Assembly (NCBI RefSeq): GCF_026616205.1
Contig: NZ_JANHGR010000001.1
Coordinates: 124,001-188,000, forward strand
DNA length: 64,000 nucleotides
Direction: 5' to 3'
From: Halolamina litorea
Lineage (GTDB): Archaea > Halobacteriota > Halobacteria > Halobacteriales > Haloferacaceae
Numbering within the stretch: position 1 is the first letter of the stretch; the number at the start of each line of letters is the position of its first letter. The notes under the pieces were generated by a model. The model was not told the DNA's origin. It worked only from the letters and a program-made list of their open reading frames with translations, and did no database searches. Of the stretch, positions 26,020-35,180 are shown piece after piece. The translations under genes were made by a program, and so were the position numbers.

Positions 26020-26889
26020 ATGGCGGGCGCAGACTTCACCGTCGAGCAGTACCGCCGCCGCCAGCGCGTCTGGGACGTGCTGGAGAGTCGCTACGTCGTC
26101 CACCTCGTGCTGTTCCTCGCGGTGTTTTTCATCATCTCGCCGCTGATCTGGCAGTTGCTCACCTCCTTCAAGAGCCCACAGGGGGTGCTCGAACTCACCT
26201 ACCTCCCGACCGATCCGACGCTCGACGCGTACGAGCGGGCGCTGATCGAGCGCGGGTTCTGGCGGGCAGTCGTCAACAGCGTCATCGTCGCCAGCGCGTC
26301 GACGGTCATCGTGATGGTCCTCGGGACGCCGGCGGGCTACGTCTTCAGCCGCTTCCGGTTCCCCTACGACAACGCGGTGTTCGTCTTCGTCCTGTTCACT
26401 CGGCTGTTCCCACCCATCGGGCTGGTGACGCCCTACTACCGGATCGTCACCACGTTCGGCCTGCTGAACACGAAGACGGGCATCGTCATCGCGAACGTCT
26501 ACCTCTGGCTGCCGCTGGTGATCTACATCATGCGGAACTTCTTCATCACCATCCCGCAGGCGCTGGACGAGGCCGCTCGCGTCGACGGCTGTACGAAGCT
26601 TCAGGCGTTCCGCCACGTCGTGTTCCCGGTCGTGTTGCCGGGCTTCGCGGCGGGGACGATACTGACGTTCCTCTACTCCTGGCGGGAGTTCCTCTTCGCG
26701 TTCACCGTCAGCACCGACCTGCAGTCGATGACTATCCCCGTCGCCACGTTCCTCTTCGTCGGGGACGCCGGCATCGACTGGTCGGCGATGGCCGCCGCGG
26801 CCATCGTCGCGGTGATCCCCTCGGCGCTGGTGGTGATTTTCTTCCAGCGCTACATCGTGGTGGGTCTGACCGGGGGGCTGAAAGGATGA
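26020..26889 (+). CDS. ABC transporter permease (MalG-type)
   Basis: A 289-residue membrane protein with six helices and the EAA loop ALDEAARVDGCTKLQAFRHVV. It ends VVGLTGGLKG, the C-terminal signature common to MalG-type carbohydrate permeases. It starts one base after the stop of the partner permease, so the two are co-translated. Confidence 0.92.
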   Translation: MAGADFTVEQYRRRQRVWDVLESRYVVHLVLFLAVFFIISPLIWQLLTSFKSPQGVLELTYLPTDPTLDAYERALIERGFWRAVVNSVIVASASTVIVMVLGTPAGYVFSRFRFPYDNAVFVFVLFTRLFPPIGLVTPYYRIVTTFGLLNTKTGIVIANVYLWLPLVIYIMRNFFITIPQALDEAARVDGCTKLQAFRHVVFPVVLPGFAAGTILTFLYSWREFLFAFTVSTDLQSMTIPVATFLFVGDAGIDWSAMAAAAIVAVIPSALVVIFFQRYIVVGLTGGLKG

Positions 26890-26994
26890 GCCCCAACCCG
26901 CCCCCCGGCCACGGCGCTGTCACCGACCGCTGCCGCCGCGGCCCCCGCCCCGACCCCGACCCGATTCGACGTACCCACCCCCGAGGTGGCTCCC

Positions 26995-28203
26995 ATGAGT
27001 GACACGAACCACCCCACGACCGACCGAGTGGCACAGAACAGCGACCACGAGGATCGGACGCGCAGCCTCGAACTCGACGGCATCACCAAGGAGTACACCG
27101 AGGACGACGGCTCGACGGTCGTCGCCGTCGACGACGTGAGCCTCGACGTGTACGACGGCGAGTTCATCGTGCTCGTCGGGCCCTCCGGCTGTGGCAAGAC
27201 CACGACGCTCCGCATCGTCGCCGGCCTCGAACAGCCCACCCGGGGGACCCTCCGCATCGACGGCGAGGACGTGGCCGGACAGGAGCCCCGCGAGCGCGAC
27301 ATCGCCATGGTGTTCCAGAACTACGCGCTCTACCCCCACAAGACCGTTCGGGGGAACATCGCGTTCCCGCTGGAGATCCGGAAGTACCCCGACGACGAGG
27401 TCGAGAAACGCGTCCACGACACCGCCGAACTGCTCGGTATCGGCGACCTGCTCGACCGGCGACCCTCGGACCTCTCGGGGGGCCAGCAACAGCGGGTCGC
27501 GCTCGGGCGCGCCATCGTGCGTGACCCCTCGGTGTTCCTGTTCGACGAGCCGCTGAGCAACCTCGACGCCAAACTCCGCATCCAGATGCGGACCGAACTC
27601 AACAAGCTCCACGACCGGGTCGGGCGTACCTCCGTCTACGTCACCCACGACCAGGTGGAGGCGATGACGCTCTCGGACCGCGTCGTCGTGATGAACGACG
27701 GGCGGGTCCAGCAGGTCGCGCCGCCCGACGAAGTGTACGAACACCCCGAAAACCGGTTCGTCGCGGGGTTCATCGGGGAGCCGCCGATGAACTTCTTCCC
27801 GGTCACGACGGTCCCGGACGGCGACAGCCTCCGCGTCGACGCCGGCGGGTTCTCGCTCGTCTTGGACCCGGACGTGGCCGACACGGTGGCGGCGTGGGAC
27901 GGCGACACCGAGCACCTCGACCTGGGGATCCGCCCGGAAGCCTTCGAGGACGCCGCGCTGGTCGAACGGGAACTCGGCGAGGGAGAGACGTTCCCGGCCC
28001 ACGTGGCCGTCGTCGAGCCGATGGGTCCCCACACCGACCTCGCGCTCCGACCGATCGACCGCTCCGAGGACGAGACCGCCGAGTTCACCGCCCGGGTCGC
28101 CAACGAGACCGACGCCACGCCCGGGGAGACGCTCGACCTCGTCGTCGATACCGACGCGATCCACCTGTTCGACCAGGAGACCGGGGCGAACATCCTCGTG
28201 TGA
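26995..28203 (+). CDS. ABC transporter ATP-binding protein (UgpC/MalK type)
   Basis: A 402-residue ATPase. It has Walker A GPSGCGKTT, Q-loop MVFQNYALYP, signature LSGGQQQRVALGRA, Walker B VFLFDEPLSNLDAKLR and switch His in YVTHDQ. A C-terminal ~130-residue OB/TOBE-like regulatory domain follows (LGIRPEAFEDAAL). This is the MalK/UgpC subtype that powers CUT1 sugar importers. A GTG nine bases upstream is an alternative start; the ATG is preferred. Confidence 0.93.
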   Translation: MSDTNHPTTDRVAQNSDHEDRTRSLELDGITKEYTEDDGSTVVAVDDVSLDVYDGEFIVLVGPSGCGKTTTLRIVAGLEQPTRGTLRIDGEDVAGQEPRERDIAMVFQNYALYPHKTVRGNIAFPLEIRKYPDDEVEKRVHDTAELLGIGDLLDRRPSDLSGGQQQRVALGRAIVRDPSVFLFDEPLSNLDAKLRIQMRTELNKLHDRVGRTSVYVTHDQVEAMTLSDRVVVMNDGRVQQVAPPDEVYEHPENRFVAGFIGEPPMNFFPVTTVPDGDSLRVDAGGFSLVLDPDVADTVAAWDGDTEHLDLGIRPEAFEDAALVERELGEGETFPAHVAVVEPMGPHTDLALRPIDRSEDETAEFTARVANETDATPGETLDLVVDTDAIHLFDQETGANILV

Positions 28204-28205
28204 CC

Positions 28206-29330
28206 ATGCGGGTCACCGATATCGAGAGCTTCGCCGTCTCGATCCCGCTCGACGAGCCGGTCGCCTTCGCCACCCGCGAGGTCGAGGCCCGCGACCACGC
28301 CATCGTCCGGATCAACACCGACACCGGGCTGGAGGGTGTCGGCTACACCCTCGGCTACGAGGCGGGGTCGATCATCGCGGCCGTCGTCGAGGACCTGCTC
28401 GCGCCCATCGTCGTCGGCGAGAACCCTCACGACACCGCCCGGCTCTGGCGCGAGATGTTCGACACCACCGTCCCCTACGGGCGGAAGGGGCTCGTCCTCC
28501 GGGCCATCTCCATCGTCGACATCGCGCTCTGGGACCTGAAAGCCAAACACGCCGCGCTCCCGCTGCACACGTACCTCGGCGCGATGCGCGATTCGGTCCC
28601 GGCGTACGCCAGCGGCGGCTACTACCGCGAGGGGAAGGGGCTGGAGGGCCTCCGCGAGGAGATGGGCCGGTACGTCGACCGCGGCCACGACACGGTGAAG
28701 CTGAAGGTCGGCGGCCTGCCCCCGGGCGAGGAGGTCGAGCGCGTGCGCGTGACCCGCGAGGTCATCGGTGAGGAGCGCACCCTCCTGCTCGACGCCAACG
28801 GCGCGTGGCGCGACCGCCGCTCGGCCGTCGACGCCTGCCGGCGCTACGGCCAGTACGACCCGTACTTCATCGAGGAGCCGGTGATGCCCGACAGCGTCGA
28901 ACTGATGGCGGCGGTCAACGCCGACCTCGACTACGGCGTCGCCGCCGGCGAGCAGGAGTTCACCCGCTACGGCTTCGCGGAACTGCTCCGTGAGGGCGCC
29001 GTCGACGTGGTTCAGCCCGACGTAACCGTCGTCGGCGGCATCACCGAGTGGCTCAGGATCGCCAACACCGCGGCGACCCACGACATCCCCGTCGTCCCCC
29101 ACTACAACTGGGACCTGCACGTCCCGCTGGTCGCCGTCGCCGAGACGGGCCGCTGGGTGGAGTACTTCTACCGCGAACAGGACGTGAAAGTGTTCGACGA
29201 CGTGCTCGAACGGCCGATGACGCCGAAAAACGGCGAGATCGACGCTAGCGAGCGCCCCGGCCACGGCGTCACCCTCGACGACGACGCCGTCGCGGAGTTC
29301 CGCGTCCGGGCGACCAACGGGGGGCGGTGA
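28206..29330 (+). CDS. Enolase-superfamily enzyme, mandelate racemase subgroup (1)
   Basis: A 374-residue sugar-acid dehydratase- or racemase-like enzyme. The barrel shows KLKVGG (K-x-K at strand 2) and metal ligands in LLLDANGAW, FIEEPV and AAGEQEF. A C-terminal Asp-His dyad lies in VVQPDVTVVGG and VVPHYNWDLH, assigning it to the mandelate racemase subgroup. The second enzyme downstream shares only distant similarity, so two different steps or substrates are likely. It starts two bases after the ABC ATPase stop. Confidence 0.85.
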   Translation: MRVTDIESFAVSIPLDEPVAFATREVEARDHAIVRINTDTGLEGVGYTLGYEAGSIIAAVVEDLLAPIVVGENPHDTARLWREMFDTTVPYGRKGLVLRAISIVDIALWDLKAKHAALPLHTYLGAMRDSVPAYASGGYYREGKGLEGLREEMGRYVDRGHDTVKLKVGGLPPGEEVERVRVTREVIGEERTLLLDANGAWRDRRSAVDACRRYGQYDPYFIEEPVMPDSVELMAAVNADLDYGVAAGEQEFTRYGFAELLREGAVDVVQPDVTVVGGITEWLRIANTAATHDIPVVPHYNWDLHVPLVAVAETGRWVEYFYREQDVKVFDDVLERPMTPKNGEIDASERPGHGVTLDDDAVAEFRVRATNGGR

Positions 29331-29331
29331 G

Positions 29332-30555
29332 ATGCGGGACTACGCGAACCACGAACACCACCGCGCCCCCGAGCGCGACGTACGGATCACGGGTATCGAC
29401 ACCGCGGTCGTCTCGGGCAACTTCGACTGGAACCTCGTCCGGATCCACACCGACGCCGGCGTCACTGGCACGGGTGAAGCCTACCGCGGCGCCGCGATCC
29501 CCGAGATCATCGACTACATAGCGGCGTTCCTCGTCGGCGAGAACCCCCTCGACGTGGAGCGACTGTTCCGCCGGATGGTGCAGGAGCTCTCGGGCCATGG
29601 CGGCACCACGGGGAAGGTCGTCACCGCCGCCTCGGGCGTCGAAACCGCGCTCTGGGACTGTGCGGGCAAACTGCTCGACCTCCCGGTCTACCAGCTACTG
29701 GGCGGGAAGTTCCGCGACGAGATCCCGGTCTACGTCGACCTCCACGCGGGCGACGCCTACGCGGTCGATCACGGCTTCACCCAGTACGGCGATGAGGAGG
29801 CCTACACCCCGGAAGCGTACGCCGATACCGCAGAACGGGCGCTCGAACTGGGCTACGACGCGATGAAGTTCGACCTCGACATGCCTCGGGACAACGAATC
29901 GGACCCGATGAACGGCCGGCTCAGTGCTGCCGATGTGGCCGCGAAAGTCGACGTGGTCGACGCCGTCGTCGACGCCGTCGGCGACCGTGCCGAGGTCGCG
30001 TTCGACTGCCACTGGGACTACACGATCGACTCGGCAAAGCGGCTCGCCCGCGCGCTCGAACCGTACGGCCTGCTCTGGCTGGAGGACGCCATCCCACCCG
30101 AGAACGCCGCCGCCCAGCGCGAACTCGCCCGGTCCACGTCGACGCCGCTGGCGACCGGCGAGAACCGCTTCCGGGTCCACGAGTTCCGCGAACTCCTCGC
30201 CGAGTTCACCGTCGACGTGCTCACCCCCGACCCCACGACCGTCGGCGGCCTCGCGGAGTCGAAGGCGATCGCCAACCGCGCCGAGGAGCAGTACATCCCG
30301 TTCGCGCCCCATAACGTCTGCTCGCCCGTCGGGACGATGGCGGTCGCTCACCTCTGTGGCGCGATCCCGAACGCGGCGTATCTGGAGTTCCACGCCCTCG
30401 AAGTCGACTGGTGGGACGACCTCATCGCCCGTTCGGGGTCGCTCATCGACGACGGGACAATCGTCGTCCCCGAGGCGCCGGGCTACGGCATCGAACTGAA
30501 CGAGTCGGTCGTCCGCGAGCACGCGAAACACGTCGACGACGGCTTCTTCGATTGA
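29332..30555 (+). CDS. Enolase-superfamily enzyme, sugar-acid dehydratase-like (2)
   Basis: A 407-residue enzyme of the mandelate racemase group. Active-site segments are MKFDLDM (K-x-D), VAFDCHWDY, WLEDAIPPE, TGENRF, TPDPTTVGGL and the histidine in FAPHNVCSPVG. The K-x-D and DCHWDY variants are seen in gluconate-, galactonate- and arabinonate-type dehydratases, so dehydration of an aldonic acid to a 2-keto-3-deoxy acid is a fair inference. It starts one base after the previous gene and belongs to the importer operon. Confidence 0.85.
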   Translation: MRDYANHEHHRAPERDVRITGIDTAVVSGNFDWNLVRIHTDAGVTGTGEAYRGAAIPEIIDYIAAFLVGENPLDVERLFRRMVQELSGHGGTTGKVVTAASGVETALWDCAGKLLDLPVYQLLGGKFRDEIPVYVDLHAGDAYAVDHGFTQYGDEEAYTPEAYADTAERALELGYDAMKFDLDMPRDNESDPMNGRLSAADVAAKVDVVDAVVDAVGDRAEVAFDCHWDYTIDSAKRLARALEPYGLLWLEDAIPPENAAAQRELARSTSTPLATGENRFRVHEFRELLAEFTVDVLTPDPTTVGGLAESKAIANRAEEQYIPFAPHNVCSPVGTMAVAHLCGAIPNAAYLEFHALEVDWWDDLIARSGSLIDDGTIVVPEAPGYGIELNESVVREHAKHVDDGFFD

Positions 30556-30591
30556 CTGCGGTCCAGAAACCCCTACCCCAACAGCACACTC

Positions 30592-31368
30592 ATGACCCAC
30601 CGAATCGGCCTCCTCGGCTACGGACGCATCGGCACCGACCTCGCGGACCGGGTCCGACAGGCGTCGGACACCGAACTGGCCTACGTCTACGTCCGCTCGC
30701 TCAAGTCCGAGATCGACGAGCCCCAACTCACCGACCCCGACGAACTCGCCGACCACCCCGTGGACCTCGTCGTCGAGGCGGCGACGCCCGCGGTCCTCGC
30801 CGAGCTGGCCGAACCGATCCTCGCCGGGAGCGACCTGCTCGCCCTCTCGGGCTCGGCGTTCGCGGACCCCGAAGTGGAGGCCCGCCTCACCGACCTCGCT
30901 ACCGAGAGCGACCACGACCTCTACCTCCCTCACGCCGCGCTGTTCGGCATCGACGGCCTCGTCGACGCCCGTGAGGCGCTCGATTCGGTCCACATCGAGG
31001 CGCGGAAAGCCCCCGGCCACCTCGACTTCGAGTACGCCGACGCGGTCGATCCCGCCACCATCGAGGGGACGACCGTCCTCTACGAGGGGCCGACGCGCGG
31101 GCTCTGTGCGCGGTTCCCGCGGAACTTCAACTCCCACGCCGCGATGGCGCTGGCGGGGCTGGGACTGGACGAGACCACCTCGCGGCTGGTCGTCGATCCC
31201 GAGCAGGCCTCGGCCCGCCACGTCATCACGGCTACCGGCCCGGGGTTCGACCTGGAGGCGGTCCGGGACTCGGCGATCGAGGGGGTCACCGGTGACTACA
31301 CGCTCGTCTCGACGTGGGGGTCGATGCGGCGCGTCCTCGGTGCCGACGAGGGGCTACGGTTCCTGTAA
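30592..31368 (+). CDS. Aspartate dehydrogenase-like (NadX/DUF108) oxidoreductase
   Basis: A 258-residue NAD(P)-binding protein. The Rossmann start is RIGLLGYGRIGTDLADRV, followed by DLVVEAATPAVLAELAEPIL. The C-terminal catalytic domain has FPRNFNSHAAMALAGLGLD, the conserved HA segment of aspartate dehydrogenases. In NadX this enzyme makes iminoaspartate for NAD. In this operon a role on an amino or keto acid related to the imported substrate is equally possible. It is the last gene of the operon. Confidence 0.75.
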   Translation: MTHRIGLLGYGRIGTDLADRVRQASDTELAYVYVRSLKSEIDEPQLTDPDELADHPVDLVVEAATPAVLAELAEPILAGSDLLALSGSAFADPEVEARLTDLATESDHDLYLPHAALFGIDGLVDAREALDSVHIEARKAPGHLDFEYADAVDPATIEGTTVLYEGPTRGLCARFPRNFNSHAAMALAGLGLDETTSRLVVDPEQASARHVITATGPGFDLEAVRDSAIEGVTGDYTLVSTWGSMRRVLGADEGLRFL

Positions 31369-31865
31369 ACTACCCCACCCTACTTGCTCCCTCCCCGCTT
31401 ACGCGGGTCGATCACTCCTTGAGGCTGAGGCTTTGCCGAAACGACATTGTGCCCCACGGCCCCGTGCATGGGCGTGGCCCGGCTTTCTCTTACCGTCCTT
31501 GCCTCGGCGTGGGGGCGATTTTCTACGCCTCTCACTCCGACCGAGGCCGGGATTGTTCCGCCGATTTAATTCCCGGTGTTCTCGCGCTCTATCCCCAAAC
31601 AGGGAACGGGAGTCAAACCCGTTCGCGGTCGTCGTTCCCGAGTATGGGGTGCGGTACTACCGCACCACGAGCGTCGGTCTACTGCGACGCCTTCCGTCCC
31701 CGACTTGTGCGAGGACGACAGTAACGGAGGATACGTCCGGGAGTGTATTAATTGTGCACGAACCCGCTTCATATCCTCCCTACTCGCAGCTTCGTCGCTC
31801 GTTGAGGAAGGAGGGCCCGCGCTACCGCGCGCTAGGCCGCCGTATCGCTGCTCACCCGCGGTTAC
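31369..31865. other. Unassigned block, possibly a decayed insertion element
   Basis: About 500 bases without a convincing gene between the operon and a convergent membrane-protein gene. Composition differs from both flanks. On the minus strand short open stretches are interrupted by stops. The 3' part carries GCCTCAAGGAGTGATCGACC, then a small inverted repeat (CCCGCTTACGCGGG around 31392-31405), then CAAGTAGGGTGGGGTAG. This order resembles the right end of haloarchaeal IS200/IS605 (TnpB-type) elements as I remember them. No intact transposase is present, and the identification is tentative. Confidence 0.3.
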
Positions 31866-32570
31866 TCAGTAACCGCCCGTAACTTTCCGCCGCTGCAGCA
31901 CGATCGTCGCGGTGGCGACGACGACGACGGCGATCAGGTGGCCCACCAGCGCGGCGACCAACAGCGGTTCGTCTCGGATGAACGGGACCAGCGTCACCTG
32001 CACCGCCGCGAACGCGACGTTTATCGTGTCCAGCCGGGTGAGTCGTCGCGTCGTCTCGGCGTCGAAGCCGTACTTGATCGCTCGCCACAAGCCCACTACC
32101 GTCGCCCACCAGCAGGCGCCGATCCGGTAGATCACGTCCCATGCGACGAGCAGCAGCAGGGCGACCGCGACCGCGGGCGGCTCAGCCCCCAGGAGGTTCG
32201 TCAGCAGCGAGCCGTCGGCGCCCGTGTCGACGACGAACAGGTAGGTGACCAACAGCACGAACGCGACCACGCTGAGAACCAACTCGATGCTCGAGCCGAA
32301 CAGCAGCCGCCGGTAGGGCTCCGGCGGGTGGAGCGCGCGGAGCCGCCGGCTGAACGTCAGCATCAGCCAGCTCCCGACGACGGCGACGGCGATCGCCACC
32401 GTTGCGGCCGGCACCGCCATCCACAGGTCGTACACCCCGGCGACGATGAACACCAGCGCTTCGAAGGCGAGGAACTGGACCGCCAGCGCGGTCCGATGCG
32501 AGAGGTCGAGCCCCGGTACCGCGCCGACGAGGCTCTCGTACACCCACGTCTCCCCGTAGTGTGGCGCCAT
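31866..32570 (-). CDS. Polytopic membrane protein of unknown function
   Basis: A 234-residue protein with five or six hydrophobic helices (for example FEALVFIVAGVYDLWMAV, ELVLSVVAFVLLVTYLFVV, AVALLLLVAWDVIYRIG). A Trp/Tyr-rich N-terminus reads MAPHYGETWVYESLVG. No transport or enzyme motif is recognised. The ATG at 32570 overlaps the stop of the SDR gene, so the two are coupled. Confidence 0.65.
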   Translation of the reverse strand: MAPHYGETWVYESLVGAVPGLDLSHRTALAVQFLAFEALVFIVAGVYDLWMAVPAATVAIAVAVVGSWLMLTFSRRLRALHPPEPYRRLLFGSSIELVLSVVAFVLLVTYLFVVDTGADGSLLTNLLGAEPPAVAVALLLLVAWDVIYRIGACWWATVVGLWRAIKYGFDAETTRRLTRLDTINVAFAAVQVTLVPFIRDEPLLVAALVGHLIAVVVVATATIVLQRRKVTGGY

Positions 32571-33490
32571 CAAGCAGCCCCGTCGGCTGCCGATTCAGCG
32601 TCCGCTTCCTCCGCGAGCGCACGCTCGACTGCGGTCTCGAAGTGGGTGAGATCGATCGGCACCAGCGAGCGAATGCGGTCGTCGGTCACCACCACGTCCG
32701 CCACCATGCCGTCGATGAGCGGGTAGGCGACGCCGGCAGGCACGTCGGTGACGAGGTCGACCCAGTACGCCGAGAGCCGGGGCGTGAGGACCGGAACCGG
32801 GAGGATGATCGGCTCCCGTCCCGTGAGGATCCGGCCGACGACGGCGAGCATCTCGCGGTAGGTCAGCACCTCCGGCCCGCCGATCTCGAACGTGTCTCCG
32901 GCCGTCTCGGGAGCGTCGAGGACGCCGACGAGGTAGGCGATCACGTCCGCGATGGCGATGGGTTGGACCCGGGTCTTCACCCAGCGCGGCGTGGTCATCA
33001 CGGGGAGCCGCGAGCAGAGTTGCCGGACGATCCGGAAGCTCGCGCTCCCGTGTCCGATGATGATGGCCGCCCGGAGCACGGTCAGGTCGTACGTCCCCCG
33101 CCCGAGCACCGCTTCGACCTCGCGTCGCGAGTTGAGGTGCGCCGAGAGGTCCTCCCCCTCGACACCGAGCCCGCTGAGGTAGATCACGCGGTCGACGCCG
33201 GCCCGCTCGGCCGCCGCGGCGAAGTTCCGTGCCCCACGGCGGTCCCGCTCCTCGAAGCCGCGGCCGCCGCCCATCGCGTGGATGAGGTAGTAGGCGGCGT
33301 CGACGCCGTCCAGTGCCGCGTCGAGCCCCGTCGGTTCGAGCACGTCGCCCTCGAACACGGTCACTCCCTCCGGCGGGTCGTACTTCGTCCGGTCCCTGAC
33401 GAGAGCCGACACCTCGTGGCCGGCCTCCAGCAGCGACGGGACGAGCCGCTGGCCCACGAAGCCGGTCGCGCCCGTGACGAGAACGTTCAT
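32570..33490 (-). CDS. Atypical short-chain dehydrogenase / NAD(P)H-binding protein
   Basis: A 306-residue Rossmann protein of the NmrA/atypical-SDR type. The nucleotide loop is TGATGFVGQRLV, followed by ALVRDRTKY, GDVLEPTGLDAAL, and YLSGLGVEGED in place of a classical YxxxK. These proteins often act on quinones or isoprenoids or as electron-transport accessory factors; the substrate here is unknown. It is the last core-like gene before the accessory region. Confidence 0.8.
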   Translation of the reverse strand: MNVLVTGATGFVGQRLVPSLLEAGHEVSALVRDRTKYDPPEGVTVFEGDVLEPTGLDAALDGVDAAYYLIHAMGGGRGFEERDRRGARNFAAAAERAGVDRVIYLSGLGVEGEDLSAHLNSRREVEAVLGRGTYDLTVLRAAIIIGHGSASFRIVRQLCSRLPVMTTPRWVKTRVQPIAIADVIAYLVGVLDAPETAGDTFEIGGPEVLTYREMLAVVGRILTGREPIILPVPVLTPRLSAYWVDLVTDVPAGVAYPLIDGMVADVVVTDDRIRSLVPIDLTHFETAVERALAEEADAESAADGAA

Positions 33491-33571
33491 ACCGGTGATA
33501 GGCTCTCGCGATGCTTAGCTGCTGGGTCGGTCGGAACTATTGACCCGCGTTGCGTGCGGTTCAGTGCTAAC

Positions 33572-34780
33572 TCAACAGGTCGTGCTCACACCGCACCACT
33601 GGAACCTCCCGTTTCGCCCGGCCATCACCACAGAGGAACCCTCAACAGACAACCGATACACCTCCCCTTCGGACTGGACCGTTCTCACGTTCGCCTTCGG
33701 TGTGAACCCATCATTCCGCTCGCTGAAGTAGAGCTCCCAGAGGTCGCCACGACGGATGTACCGAGGCTTCATCCCAAGGAACAATCCAAACTGGCAGAGA
33801 TCACGTGCCAGCCGCTCACTGACCGTGTAGTACGTTCCATCGCTGTTCCCATCTCCAGCCATCAGAGTCTCGAAGAACGCTCGTTTTTGCTCGGTCGGGA
33901 GCGACCAAACGAGGCTTGGCAGGCGTCGTTCCTTGCTGGACTCTCCGCAAAGTGACGTGAGGAATCGACCGTACAGTGATGACCCAAACTGGAACGAATC
34001 ACTTGTTGACTGAAAATCAAACCCCATTCTGGTGAGGAGTGACTGGATCGTTTCTCTGTGTTCGGGCTTCTCTTGAGCTATTTGAACGATTGCGGTATCT
34101 CGGTTCTTTCGCCACGTGACACTCCCCTCAGTAATGAACCAGCCGAGGAACGCCACGAAGTCTTCAGCCGCAAACCGGTATGGCCTGCTCCGCTGGCTCG
34201 CCCCACCGACGATAGTGAGTTCGTCGGCGACTGACTCCAGTTCCTGCTGGTAGCCCTTGAACGTCTGTGGGTCGAAGTAATAGCCTGTATGGCTGTTTCG
34301 CCGGCAGGGCTGGCAGCCCTCTGGGAGTGCTGCTCGGAACGTATGGCCATGTACCTCACTCGTTGTCCGGATCTCGTACTCATCGAGGAAGTCAGTGATG
34401 TCGATGAACTCCGTTTCAGGGTATGACGGGGCAGTCCATCCGTTCACGAATTTGTAGTCAAACCGTTCGTGGAGGTCATCTGCTCGCTGGAACCGGACTG
34501 AGTCGATCGATTTTGTGCAGAACGGGAGTCGCTGGTCTGGGTGAACGAGGAGATCACACCGCTTCCCTTGGATGTTTACAAGCGACCCGCTGAATGAGGC
34601 CGGTTCGACCGCCGTTACTGGACTTCGACCTAATTGCTTCGTCGATGGGTCAAGCGTGTAGAGGACGTCTGATTCTGAGAGTTCAGCTACGAGCTTCGGG
34701 CCATCGGCCGTGATGACCTTCGTGTCTGGTGAGAATCCACCAGTTCGATCCGTGTTGTCTCCTTCAGGGTTGCCAGTCAT
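33572..34780 (-). CDS. Stand-alone intein-like protein: Hint domain with LAGLIDADG endonuclease
   Basis: A 402-residue protein. Residues ~15-95 resemble an intein N-terminal block (GGFSPDTKVITADGPKLVAEL...LLVHPDQRLPF). The centre carries LAGLIDADG motifs (DFVAFLGWFITEGSV and RAFFETLMAGDGNSD). The end resembles intein blocks F/G (EVYRLSVEGSSVVMAGRNG, then QWCGVS). The Cys1 position is glycine, and the C-terminal Asn/Gln is replaced (CGVS), so protein splicing looks impossible. Upstream in-frame residues could be remains of an N-extein. The ATG at 34780 is the only good start before the Hint block. It marks the left part of the accessory region. Confidence 0.7.
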   Translation of the reverse strand: MTGNPEGDNTDRTGGFSPDTKVITADGPKLVAELSESDVLYTLDPSTKQLGRSPVTAVEPASFSGSLVNIQGKRCDLLVHPDQRLPFCTKSIDSVRFQRADDLHERFDYKFVNGWTAPSYPETEFIDITDFLDEYEIRTTSEVHGHTFRAALPEGCQPCRRNSHTGYYFDPQTFKGYQQELESVADELTIVGGASQRSRPYRFAAEDFVAFLGWFITEGSVTWRKNRDTAIVQIAQEKPEHRETIQSLLTRMGFDFQSTSDSFQFGSSLYGRFLTSLCGESSKERRLPSLVWSLPTEQKRAFFETLMAGDGNSDGTYYTVSERLARDLCQFGLFLGMKPRYIRRGDLWELYFSERNDGFTPKANVRTVQSEGEVYRLSVEGSSVVMAGRNGRFQWCGVSTTC

Positions 34781-34893
34781 GCGGGCTCGGGCATCTGCCC
34801 GCAATAAACTCTCATGCGGTCTCGTTCTGAGAGCTGTGGCTGGAGAAGGTACTGCAGCAGAAACCCACACTTCGATAAACGCTGTCCGTTGGC

Positions 34894-35178
34894 CTATTGC
34901 TCGTCGTCTTTCGGTTGCCGTTCAGCAAGCCGGTCGAACCGTGACTGTGCTTTCTCCTTCCGACCCGTCGTCTCCCCCGGTTCGTACTCAAGAGCAGCTA
35001 CTTCTCCGTCGCTGGTGAGCGTAACCGTCAGAACTGCGTTCGTCTCGGCTCCATCAGCAGGGAGTTCTGCCCGGTCAAGAACGACCTCGTCGATGACCTC
35101 GCCACATGCTTCGAGCAGGATGACTGCGAGGTCGTCCTCGAAGCGATCGATCACGCCGGTGAATTGGTGAGTGGACAT
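34894..35178 (-). CDS. DUF3006 family protein
   Basis: A 94-residue acidic protein: FTGVIDRFEDDLAVILLE... VIDEVVLDRAELPADGAE is the DUF3006 pattern, a small beta-barrel-like domain. In bacteria and archaea it is typically paired with secreted metallo-beta-lactamase-fold hydrolases. Here it follows such a gene with two bases between, so the two proteins probably work together. The function is unknown. Confidence 0.8.
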   Translation of the reverse strand: MSTHQFTGVIDRFEDDLAVILLEACGEVIDEVVLDRAELPADGAETNAVLTVTLTSDGEVAALEYEPGETTGRKEKAQSRFDRLAERQPKDDEQ

Positions 35179-35180
35179 TC

